From Anaerolineales bacterium (lineage in GTDB: Bacteria; Chloroflexota; Anaerolineae; 4572-78; J111), in assembly GCA_020634935.1 (NCBI GenBank), contig JACKAT010000004.1:62001-126000 (forward strand): a DNA stretch of 64,000 nucleotides, in the 5' to 3' direction. Numbering within the stretch: the stretch's first letter is position 1; every line of letters begins with the position of its first letter. The notes under the pieces are model-generated. The model was not told the origin of the DNA and did not search any database. It saw nothing but the letters and a program-made list of their open reading frames with translations. The translations under genes were made by a program, and so were the position numbers. Positions 45,849-53,469 of this stretch are shown here, piece after piece.

Positions 45849-47171
45849 CTACCAAAACGGCTTGATTGCCCCAACGCCATCCTCAGCAAAAACCGATGGC
45901 TCATCGTACGACCGCCGACCACTGACTAGTGACTGCTGCCGGCTCCTGGCCGATGACCGATGGCCAACCCCCGACCCCTGACCCCTGACCCCTGACCCCC
46001 GGCTGCCACTAAATCGATCCAGCCGGAATAGGTCGATATTGTGCCGGGTGTCGCCCCGTTCGGCCAGATCGGCCATAACCTCGCCGATGACGCTGGCGAA
46101 TTTGAAGCCGTGGCCGGAAAAGCCGGCGGCGAAGGAGATTTGCGGATAAATTGGATGCTGGTCGATGATGAAATGGCCGTCGATCGTATTGGTGAACATG
46201 CAGGAGGCCAGCGACATGGTTGGGCCGCAGCCCTCCGGGAAATAGCGCATGGCAAATTCGCGCAGCATGGCCTCGTCGTAATCGTGTTCTTCGCGGTCGA
46301 TCAGTTCGGGATCGCCGAATTCTTGAAAATGGTGGTATTTGCCGAACTTAAAGCCGGGGACGCTGTGTACCGGAAAGCCGTAGTAACGCCCCTCCTCGAC
46401 CAGCAGGTTGAAGACCGGAAATTGCTCGGCGGTGAAATATTCCGGGCGCGTCGGCTGTAGCCAGGCCAACACCTGCCGCTCCGGCACGGCCAGCCCATCG
46501 AGATAATCCACGATTTTATAGTTCCACGCGCCGGCGGTAATCACCAGCGAGTCGGCTTCGTAGATGTCGCGGGTTGTGGTCACCCGTACGCCGTCGGGGA
46601 TTGGTTCCCAATCGAGTACCCGCTCGCGGCCGTGAATTTCCGCGCCGTGTTTTTGGGCGGCCCAAACGTAAGCCACGATGCAGCGCTCCGGCGCTAAGAA
46701 TCCGCCTTGCGGCTGAAAGAGAGCCATCGTATTGTGCGGCAGTTGGTAGCCGGGAAAACGCCGGCTGAGTTCCTGGCCGGTTAGCACTTCGTGCGCCAGA
46801 TTATGCTCGATGCACGACTGCCAGGAGCCTTTGAACACCCAACTATCGGCCGGGCCGGCGTCAATCGAGCCGGTGATATGCAGCAGATGCTCGTCCGACA
46901 CCAGTTCGATCTCTGCCCACAGTTCGTAGGACCGATGCAGCAGCATTACATAGGAAGGGTCTTCATAATAGGCCAGCCGGATGATCCGGGTATGGCCATG
47001 CGAACTGCCCAGATCGTGGGGGATGTCGTACTGCTCCAGCCCCAGCACGCGCTTGCCTCGCTTGGCTAATTCATAACAGGTGGCGCTGCCCATCCCGCCC
47101 ACGCCAATGACAATGGTATTGTAGCGTTTCGGCAGGCGATTCATCCCATCTCGTCGATTATGCCGGTGCAT
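45849..47171 (-). CDS. DAO-family FAD oxidoreductase (monomeric sarcosine oxidase-like)
   Basis: The 440-residue protein has the FAD-binding motif IVIGVGGMGSATCYELAKRG and LGLEQYDIPHDLGSSHGHTR. It also has the SoxA-type end with CMFTNTIDGHFIIDQHP and SFAAGFSGHGFKFA. The family oxidises N-methyl groups of sarcosine and similar amino acids, giving formaldehyde and hydrogen peroxide. The start ATG 47171 overlaps the stop of the GcvT-like gene (TAATG), with AGAGG seven bases upstream. The enzyme should end near RLDRF; the last 50 residues are encoded by heptamer repeats (CCCTGAC units, 45960-46005) and look like read-through into intergenic DNA. Confidence 0.9.
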   Translation of the reverse strand: MHRHNRRDGMNRLPKRYNTIVIGVGGMGSATCYELAKRGKRVLGLEQYDIPHDLGSSHGHTRIIRLAYYEDPSYVMLLHRSYELWAEIELVSDEHLLHITGSIDAGPADSWVFKGSWQSCIEHNLAHEVLTGQELSRRFPGYQLPHNTMALFQPQGGFLAPERCIVAYVWAAQKHGAEIHGRERVLDWEPIPDGVRVTTTRDIYEADSLVITAGAWNYKIVDYLDGLAVPERQVLAWLQPTRPEYFTAEQFPVFNLLVEEGRYYGFPVHSVPGFKFGKYHHFQEFGDPELIDREEHDYDEAMLREFAMRYFPEGCGPTMSLASCMFTNTIDGHFIIDQHPIYPQISFAAGFSGHGFKFASVIGEVMADLAERGDTRHNIDLFRLDRFSGSRGSGVRGQGSGVGHRSSARSRQQSLVSGRRSYDEPSVFAEDGVGAIKPFW

Positions 47172-48553
47172 TAGTCAGCCTCTTGATTGGAGCCGGATTT
47201 CTTTTTGCCGCTGCTGGCCGGCTTGTTCGGCGGCGGTTCGGACGATTTGTCGGCGGGCGGCGCGTCCTCTTCCGGCGGGCGCGGGGGGGTGTCGCTTGGC
47301 GCTTTGGGACTCTTCGGCACGGCTTGGGGTTGCGCTTGCAGCCCATCGTCTTTGGCCTTGGCCCGCAGCCGGGCGCCCGGCGGATCGAAGAAGGGGGTTG
47401 GGGATACTTTCGCCGGCGTCAACCGCCCGTTGATATCGACCAGCAAGTTGCAGCCCGGCCATGAATACTGCGCCGCCACATAAGCCATCGCCAGCGTTTG
47501 GCCGACGCTGTGGCCGCGCGAGCTGAAGGTGATGTAGCCCACTTCCGCGCCGGCGGTCACACCTTGCCGGTACGATTGGGCCTCGCTGCCGCTCATCAGC
47601 TTCGCTTTAAACGTGGCCATATCGCCGACGCTGTAGAGTTTATCCTGATATGAGGCCGGTACGGGGCTATCCAATACCAACCCGACCCACCGCTCATCGA
47701 GGCCGCGCTCCTGCACCCGCAGCAGCGCCTCGCGGCCAATGAACTCGCGCTTGTCAAACCTAATCCAGCGATCCAGCCCGACGTGAAACGGGGTGTAATG
47801 CTCGTTGACGTCGTTGCCGTAAAGGACGAGCGCCTTTTCCAGCCGCAGGCTCTGCATCGCGCCGACGCCGTACGGCTGCAAACCGAATTCACGCCCCGTT
47901 TGCAGCAAATAGTCCCACAGCAGGCCGACATCCTCGGCCGGGGTGTATAACTCGTAACCTAACTCGCCGGTATAGCCGGAGCGGGATAAAATCAGGTTGA
48001 TATCGTTGATACGGGCCGGGGTGAACCGAAAGAAGCGCAGCCGGTTGAGATCGACATCGGCTTCTTGAAGGACCGTTCGTAAAAACTCACGTGAGCGCGG
48101 CCCCTGAACCACGGGCAGGGCAATCGCCCCGCCAACGTCAGTCACATAGGTACTGGTACCGATCGCGTGATCGGCTATCCAGCGGGTGGATTTTTGGCGC
48201 GGGCCGGAGCTGGTCACGATCATAAAATGTTCGTCGTGAAATTTGTAGACGGTGATGTCATCGACCACGCCGCCATCCTCATTGCACATGGTCGAATAGC
48301 GGACCTGGCCCGGCTCCATATCGCGTATATCGTTGACCAACAATTGGCTAATTAGCCGCTCCGCGCCCGGCCCTTTGATATCGACCTCGCCCATCGAGGA
48401 TAAATCCTGCATGCCCACGTTAGTCCGGACGTTGAGGTGCTCCTCCACCGGCGAGGTGTAGGCCAGCGGGAACATATAATCGCCCCCACCCTTGACCAGC
48501 CGGCCGGCCGAGCGAAGATGATAGTCGTATAGGGGCGTTCTGCGTTCTGGCAT
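47171..48553 (-). CDS. GcvT-like folate-dependent aminomethyltransferase-family protein
   Basis: The 460-residue protein has the GCV_T fold: DLSSMGEVDIKGPGAERLISQLLVND, EDGGVVDDITVYK, LSRSGYTGELGYELY and GAMQSLRLEKALVLYGNDV. Its C-terminal barrel has VGYITFSSRGHSVGQTLAMAYV. Residues about 385-460 form a Pro/Lys/Ser/Asp tail without fold. In dimethylglycine and sarcosine dehydrogenases this domain is fused behind the FAD domain and passes the one-carbon unit to tetrahydrofolate. Here the two are separate genes overlapping by four bases. GAGGAG precedes ATG 48553. Not a normal glycine-cleavage operon: gcvP and gcvH are absent. Confidence 0.88.
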   Translation of the reverse strand: MPERRTPLYDYHLRSAGRLVKGGGDYMFPLAYTSPVEEHLNVRTNVGMQDLSSMGEVDIKGPGAERLISQLLVNDIRDMEPGQVRYSTMCNEDGGVVDDITVYKFHDEHFMIVTSSGPRQKSTRWIADHAIGTSTYVTDVGGAIALPVVQGPRSREFLRTVLQEADVDLNRLRFFRFTPARINDINLILSRSGYTGELGYELYTPAEDVGLLWDYLLQTGREFGLQPYGVGAMQSLRLEKALVLYGNDVNEHYTPFHVGLDRWIRFDKREFIGREALLRVQERGLDERWVGLVLDSPVPASYQDKLYSVGDMATFKAKLMSGSEAQSYRQGVTAGAEVGYITFSSRGHSVGQTLAMAYVAAQYSWPGCNLLVDINGRLTPAKVSPTPFFDPPGARLRAKAKDDGLQAQPQAVPKSPKAPSDTPPRPPEEDAPPADKSSEPPPNKPASSGKKKSGSNQEAD

Positions 48554-48583
48554 GAAAAACTCCTCCTCTGTAAATAGCAGTTT

Positions 48584-48763
48584 GGAGCGTCAAAGTTTAC
48601 TTTGACCTGACTGTTAATGACAAAGCCAGCTTTGTCGCTCCAATTTTGTCAGAAAGTTTACTTTAACCTGACTGTTAATGACAAAGCCAGCTTTGTCGCT
48701 CCAATTTTGTCAGAAAGTTTACTTTGACCTGACTGTTAATGACAAAGCAAGCTTTGTCGCTCC
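48584..48763. repeat. Repeat D, one full and two partial tandem copies
   Basis: One complete double-hairpin unit is followed by two copies lacking the GGAGCGTC left end (TTTTGTCAGAAAGTTTACTTT). The period is about 62 bp. It lies directly upstream of the GcvT-like gene's ribosome site and may carry or affect its promoter. Confidence 0.85.
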
Positions 48764-48802
48764 AATTTTGTCAGCCGGACCGTTAATTTTATTGGCAGCC
48801 GA

Positions 48803-49140
48803 ACGAATTATGTGAGTCAAATCGATAATTATATGAGTCGATTTCGTAATTATATGAGTCGATTTCGTAATTATGTGAGTCGATTTCGTAATTATGTGAG
48901 TCGATTTCGTAATTATCTAAGACAACTCAATGATTATCTAAGACGCGCTAATGTTTATGTGAGTCAATCCAATGATTATTTAAGACGCGCCAATGTTTAT
49001 CTAAGCGTTCAAACGGATTATATGAATCGTTCCAATGATTATTTAAGACGCGCCAATGTTTATGTGAGTCAACCCAATTGTTTTTTAAAACAACTCAACG
49101 ATTATGGGAGTCGTCAAACTCATTTTGTGAGTCTACCGAA
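48803..49140. repeat. 21-nt tandem array, about 16 units
   Basis: Units such as GTGAGTCGATTTCGTAATTA and TTTAAGACGCGCCAATGTTT repeat with 21-nt period. Read on the minus strand the consensus (CTCACATAATTACGAAATCG) matches units of the array at 2820-3475. The plus strand is open from 48812 to 49144 (110 codons of seven-residue repeats like MSRFRNY) without a convincing ribosome site. Confidence 0.85.
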
Positions 49141-49215
49141 GTAGGGAGCCGGGAAAAAGGCGGAGGAAGTAGGAAGCCATCGTTTTTTTCCCTTACTCCG
49201 TCCGTCTTATTTCTT

Positions 49216-50391
49216 TCATGTTCCCATTTCAAATACGCGCCGATAGATTTTCTCATAACTTGCAAGCGATAGATCGCGCGGATTGCCGATAGTCTGCGGG
49301 TCCTCAAATGCAATACGGGCCAGCATGGGGATTTGGTCTTCGGTGAAACCGAATGCCTGGATGTGCGGAATTTCGACATCGTCCGTCAGGCGCAGCACGG
49401 CCTCTACCGCTTTTTCGGCGGCCTGCCACAGACTCAGGCCGCGAATGTCCTCGCCCATCGCCAGCGCGATACGGGCGAATTTTTCCGGTTCGCCCTTGAA
49501 GTTGTACTCCATCACCGGCCCCAACAGCCGAGCCGTAAACGGGCCGTGGGGGACATTGGGCAGCACCCCACCCGCCGATTGGCTCATGGCATGCGCTGCG
49601 CCGGCGCTCTCTTTGCCATAGGCCAGTCCACCCAGCATCGCCGCTTGACTCATTTTATAACGCGCTTCGATATTGTGTCCCTGCGCAAAAGCCACCCGCA
49701 GGTAACGCGCCACATACTCAATTGCCAGCAGCGCCACCGAGTCGGAAATGGGTTGGGCGTAGGCGCAAGTGTAGCACTCGATAGCGTGAGCCAGGGCATC
49801 CATGCCGGTACCGGCGGTGACGGCCGGCGGCAGGCCCAAGGTCAATTCGGGATCGAGCAGGGCTACCCAAGCGCCAATCAGGGCCGTACCGCCGACATTG
49901 AATTTGATCTTACGCTCCGAATCGGTGATGACGGCCCACAAGGTGACTTCGCTGCCGGTGCCGGCGGTAGTGGGGATACAAACCAGGGGTGGAATCCGGT
50001 GTTTGATCGGCTGCGGATCGGCCCATTCGTAATCAAGAATTTGGCCGCCGTTGCTGGCGATCACGCCAATCGCTTTAGCGGTATCTAAGGCGCTGCCGCC
50101 GCCCAGGCCGACCAGGCCGTCGCAGCCCTCGCCGGCGTAAAATGCCGCGCCTTCATCAACCAACGTGGTGGGGGGGTTCGGTACAATTTGATCGAAAATG
50201 ACGTAATCCATTTTAGCGATATCGAGCGGTCGGGTAGCCCGCTCAAGCAGCCCGGCTTTGACGATGCCGGGGTCGGTGACGATCATGGGGCGTTTGAGGC
50301 CCAAAGCGCGTAACTCGTCGGCCAGCGCGTTGATCGCGCCCAGGCCATGTTTCATGACGGTCGGAATTTCAAAACTGCGGATGGTGAGCAT
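49216..50391 (-). CDS. Iron-containing alcohol dehydrogenase
   Basis: The 391-residue group III ADH has the NAD motif GLGGGSALDTAKAIG, PTTAGTGSEVT and metal-ligand contexts GMDALAHAIE (Asp, His), HAMSQSAGG and VPHGPF (His). In relatives such as FucO the third region reads HxxxH; here the second His is replaced by Gln (HAMSQ) and one extra residue separates it from PHG. Members reduce or oxidise short alcohols and aldehydes. Within this cluster it could handle formaldehyde or an amino-alcohol product. AGGAG lies four bases before ATG 50391. AGCTATCAGC repeats separate it from the MttB gene. Confidence 0.92.
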   Translation of the reverse strand: MLTIRSFEIPTVMKHGLGAINALADELRALGLKRPMIVTDPGIVKAGLLERATRPLDIAKMDYVIFDQIVPNPPTTLVDEGAAFYAGEGCDGLVGLGGGSALDTAKAIGVIASNGGQILDYEWADPQPIKHRIPPLVCIPTTAGTGSEVTLWAVITDSERKIKFNVGGTALIGAWVALLDPELTLGLPPAVTAGTGMDALAHAIECYTCAYAQPISDSVALLAIEYVARYLRVAFAQGHNIEARYKMSQAAMLGGLAYGKESAGAAHAMSQSAGGVLPNVPHGPFTARLLGPVMEYNFKGEPEKFARIALAMGEDIRGLSLWQAAEKAVEAVLRLTDDVEIPHIQAFGFTEDQIPMLARIAFEDPQTIGNPRDLSLASYEKIYRRVFEMGT

Positions 50392-50400
50392 AGGACTCCT

Positions 50401-50475
50401 AGCTATCAGCTATCAGCGGTCAGCTATCAGCGGTTAGCGGTTAGCTTTCAGCGATCAGTTTTTAGTTTTTTGCCA
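50401..50475. repeat. AGCTATCAGC heptamer repeats
   Basis: Runs of AGCTATC, AGCGGTC and AGCGGTT seven-base units lie between the alcohol dehydrogenase start and the four-helix-bundle remnant. They are homologous to the units at 5700-6000 and 32105-32265. Confidence 0.75.
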
Positions 50476-50478
50476 AGA

Positions 50479-50640
50479 TTATCGATTGGTTTTTAGTTTT
50501 TTTATGAAAGCGGTTAGCATGCGTTTAACTTCAATCACGCTTTCATTTAGTCTTTGGTAGTCCGGTTCGGCCAGCATTGCTAAATCATGGCCAAGCAAAA
50601 GATGATATTCTAATTTAGCTACTTCTTCCACCCCGAACGC
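50479..50640 (-). pseudogene. C-terminal remnant of a four-helix-bundle (S23/IVP-like) protein
   Basis: About 54 residues (EVAKLEYHLLLGHDLAML, then DYQRLNESVIEVKRMLTAFI) match the C-terminal half of the small four-helix-bundle proteins first described in 23S rRNA intervening sequences. The N-terminal half and start are absent. Upstream the frame runs out of phase inside the MttB coding region, so it is a fragment abutting or overlapping the MttB 3' end (stop at 50619). Confidence 0.7.
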
Positions 50641-52169
50641 GGCTTCCCGGCTCGAATCTCGGCGCGGCGGTGATCGACAAAGGCATTTAATTCCTCGGTG
50701 ATGGCCTGATCCAGTGGGGGCGCTTCGTAGTTGCGCAGCATCCTTTTCCAGAGGGCGTTGGCTTTTTCGTAACTGTCCTGGCTGCCTTCTTCGGCCCATT
50801 TTTCATAGTTGTCCATATTAAAAACGGTGTGCTGGTAAAAGGCGGTTTCGTAATGGCGCATGGTATGGGCGGAACCGAGGAAATGATTGCCGGGACCTAC
50901 TTCCTCGAAAGCATCCCAGGCAAAGTCTTCGTCCGATAGGCCGATGCCCTCGACATATTTAGCCATCATGCCGCACACTTCCAGATCGAGTACAAATTTC
51001 TCGTATCCGGAAATCAAACCGCCCTCTAACCAGCCGGCGGCGTGCAGCACAAAGTTAACGCCGGCCTGAACCGTCGGCCACATCGTGCCGGCTGATTCAT
51101 AACCGGCCTGGGCGTCGGGAATGCGAGAGGCGGTAAAATTGCCGCCGGAGCGATAGGGCAGGTGGTAATGACGGGCCAGTTGAGCGCCAGCATAGAGCGC
51201 TAAGGCATTATCGGGGGTGCCAAAGCAGGGTGCGCCGCTGCGCATGTCGATATTGGCCAGAAACGAGCCGTAAATACTGGGGGTGCCGGGGTTGACCATC
51301 TGGGCAAAAGCGATCCCGAACAGCGCCTCCGCATTTTGCTGGGCCAGGGTGGCGGCCAGCGTGCTGGGCGACATCGCTCCGGCGATAATGAAGGGGGTGA
51401 CGATCACGCCCTGGTTGGCCTGAGCATATACCTCCAGCGCGCCGAGCATGCGGTCATCGAAGCGCAACGGGCTGGAGGCATTAACCAACCCGATCACGGC
51501 CGGGTTTGCCCGGATCGCTTCGGCTCCGAATAAAATCTCGGCCATCGTGACCGAATCACGGGCATTGTCGGCGTGGGTGACGCTGCCCATGAACGCTTTG
51601 TCGTTCAAGGTAATATGGGCCAGCAGCATATCAAGGTGACGTTCTTTGACATCGATATCGTTCGGCTCGCACAGGGTGCCACCGGCGCTGTGAAGATGCT
51701 GGGCCATATAGGTCAGTTTGGCAAAATTGCGAAAATCTTCAATGGTGGCCTCGCGCCGGCCATGATCCCGATCGGCCACAAAGGGAGGGCCGTACACGGG
51801 CGCGAAGACGATGTTTTTCCCGCCAATCGGCAAATGATTAGCCGGATTGCGGGCCAGTTGGGTAAAGGTGGCGGGGGCTTGACGGACAAAGTGCATGAGC
51901 GTGTCTTCGTCGAGCCAGACCATCTCGCCTTCCACTTTAGCCCCATTCTTCTTAAAAAGTTCCAAAGCTGGCGGGTAATCGAGCACCAAGATGCCGATAT
52001 CCGACAGCAACCGCATCGAAGCCTGATGAATCTTTTCGATATCGACTTCATACAAAACTTCAGTGACGGGCAATTTGTTAACCAGGGGTTTTATCCCCCC
52101 CGGTTGAGCGGTTCTTGAACTTCTTTCGCGGCGCTCGCGGCGGCGGGCATGACGATCACGATCGGCCAT
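50619..52169 (-). CDS. MttB-family (trimethylamine methyltransferase superfamily) protein, non-pyrrolysine
   Basis: The 516-residue protein has a basic Arg-rich N-terminus, then the MttB-type barrel: SMRLLSDIGILV, FAPVYGPPFV, GGTLCEPNDI, HITLNDKAFMGSVTHADNA and GTPSIYGSFLANIDM. It continues with AQLARHYHLPYRSGGNFTAS and ends KPRSGWKK. No in-frame UAG occurs, so it belongs to the non-Pyl branch, whose characterised members (MtgB-like) demethylate glycine betaine and similar quaternary amines onto corrinoid. No corrinoid protein or its activator is present in the window. It is first in the run MttB, Fe-ADH, GcvT-like, DAO, Nudix, importer. Confidence 0.92.
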   Translation of the reverse strand: MADRDRHARRRERRERSSRTAQPGGIKPLVNKLPVTEVLYEVDIEKIHQASMRLLSDIGILVLDYPPALELFKKNGAKVEGEMVWLDEDTLMHFVRQAPATFTQLARNPANHLPIGGKNIVFAPVYGPPFVADRDHGRREATIEDFRNFAKLTYMAQHLHSAGGTLCEPNDIDVKERHLDMLLAHITLNDKAFMGSVTHADNARDSVTMAEILFGAEAIRANPAVIGLVNASSPLRFDDRMLGALEVYAQANQGVIVTPFIIAGAMSPSTLAATLAQQNAEALFGIAFAQMVNPGTPSIYGSFLANIDMRSGAPCFGTPDNALALYAGAQLARHYHLPYRSGGNFTASRIPDAQAGYESAGTMWPTVQAGVNFVLHAAGWLEGGLISGYEKFVLDLEVCGMMAKYVEGIGLSDEDFAWDAFEEVGPGNHFLGSAHTMRHYETAFYQHTVFNMDNYEKWAEEGSQDSYEKANALWKRMLRNYEAPPLDQAITEELNAFVDHRRAEIRAGKPRSGWKK

Positions 52170-52200
52170 CTTTCATTTACTCCCCTAAATATAAAGGTTT

Positions 52201-52258
52201 GGAGCGTCAAAGTAAACTTTGACCTAATCATGAATGACAAAGCCAGCTTTGTCGCTCC
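52201..52258. repeat. Repeat D, single copy upstream of MttB
   Basis: This complete double-hairpin unit (TCAAAGTAAACTTTGA and GACAAAGCCAGCTTTGTC between GGAGCG and CGCTCC) starts 31 bp before the MttB start. The following 45 bp resemble those after the copy at 40988. Confidence 0.88.
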
Positions 52259-52383
52259 CATACATTTTCATTGTCGCTGTCGTTTCAATCGAAACTGTCT
52301 GACACCTACTAAAGATAGGGGGTAGTTGATTAGTCTGATTATTAGCCAAAAACCAACCACCAAACTATCCAACTAATCATCCC

Positions 52384-53469
52384 TTAATGGGGTTCCGTCC
52401 GAACCACGATACCGCCATGCGCCTCAGGCGAAAAATCGGGCGGCCATTGGGTTTGATCGTTATATTGGGCCTGGTTCAGATTAACCTGGTCCAGATTAGC
52501 CTGGCTCAGATTAGCCCAGCCCAAGTTGGCATGGCTTAAATTGGCAGAGCTTAAATCAGCGCTGCGCAGGTCAGCCCAATTTAAATCGGCGTAGCTAAGA
52601 TCGGCATGATTGAGGTTTGCGTAGCTCAAGTTAGCCCCATTGAGGGTGGCGTAGCTCAAATTGGCGCGGCCCAAATCGGCCCGGTCCAGGTGGACCCCGA
52701 TAAGATTGGCCTGGCTTAAATCCGCTTCACGCAGATCAGCGGCATGCATTTCGGCCCAATTTAGGCTGGCCTGGTGTAGTTTGCCCTTTCGTAAATCAGA
52801 TTTGGTAAGCCTGGCCCCACTCAAATCAGCTTCCTGCAAATCAGCTTCACTGAGATTGGCCTCGCGGAGATCGGCACGCACCAAATCGGCGCTGCTTAAA
52901 TCGAGACCCGACATATCGGTATAAGACAAAACGGCTTCGCTTAAAGAGAGGGGTTCCGTCGGGGCCGACTCAGCCAGCAGGCGCGGTCGAATATCCGCCG
53001 CCCAGGCGCGAATGGCCTCCCAATTCCGGTAATCCCCTTGAACCGTATGGCCTGAAGGCATAATCGGCTGACGGGTGGGGTCGAGCGCGCCGGCAAATAG
53101 ACCCAGACCAACCGGCTCAATACGGGGGGCCGCTTGCCGCACCGGTTCCATATAAGCCAGAACCGTTTGGCGGCTGTCTTGGGTATCGCTGACCATGGTC
53201 AAGCAAGTGGTAAAGTAGGCCACCGGGATATGCTGAAACTTAGCTTGATGGGTTTCCAAAAATGTAAAAGCCTCAGGCAGCCAGCGCCCGGCTCGAATTG
53301 AACTACCTAAAACCAGCGCATCGTATTTTTCAAGATCGACGACCTCTCTGAGGTGACAAACATCTACAGCCGCCCGAGGATCTTGCTCGATGACTTTGCC
53401 CACCGCTTCAGCGACTTCACCCGTTGACCCACTGACACTCGCATATGCCACTAAAATTCTTTTTTCCAT
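52384..53469 (-). CDS. Flavodoxin-domain / pentapeptide-repeat fusion protein
   Basis: The 361-residue protein has a flavodoxin-like domain (about 1-170). It carries the phosphate loop ASVSGSTGEVAEAVG, YDALVLGSSIRAGRW and YFTTCLTMVSD, the HemG/protoporphyrinogen-oxidase type. About 27 pentapeptide repeats follow (about 190-335, A(D/N)LxxA pattern), which fold as a right-handed beta helix. ATG 53469 is fixed by GGAGGT six bases upstream; the frame continues to 53565 without support. Pentapeptide helices mediate protein contacts or mimic DNA, while the flavodoxin domain carries FMN. I know no characterised protein with this pairing. Confidence 0.88.
   Translation of the reverse strand: MEKRILVAYASVSGSTGEVAEAVGKVIEQDPRAAVDVCHLREVVDLEKYDALVLGSSIRAGRWLPEAFTFLETHQAKFQHIPVAYFTTCLTMVSDTQDSRQTVLAYMEPVRQAAPRIEPVGLGLFAGALDPTRQPIMPSGHTVQGDYRNWEAIRAWAADIRPRLLAESAPTEPLSLSEAVLSYTDMSGLDLSSADLVRADLREANLSEADLQEADLSGARLTKSDLRKGKLHQASLNWAEMHAADLREADLSQANLIGVHLDRADLGRANLSYATLNGANLSYANLNHADLSYADLNWADLRSADLSSANLSHANLGWANLSQANLDQVNLNQAQYNDQTQWPPDFSPEAHGGIVVRTEPH

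Noticed and set aside
48803..49140. CRISPR array
   Set aside because: Units are contiguous 21-mers without unique spacers, and no cas gene is present; the same holds for the arrays at 2820-3475 and 58762-59235.
50619..52169. Pyrrolysine-containing MttB
   Set aside because: No in-frame UAG interrupts the gene, and no pyl genes are in the window.
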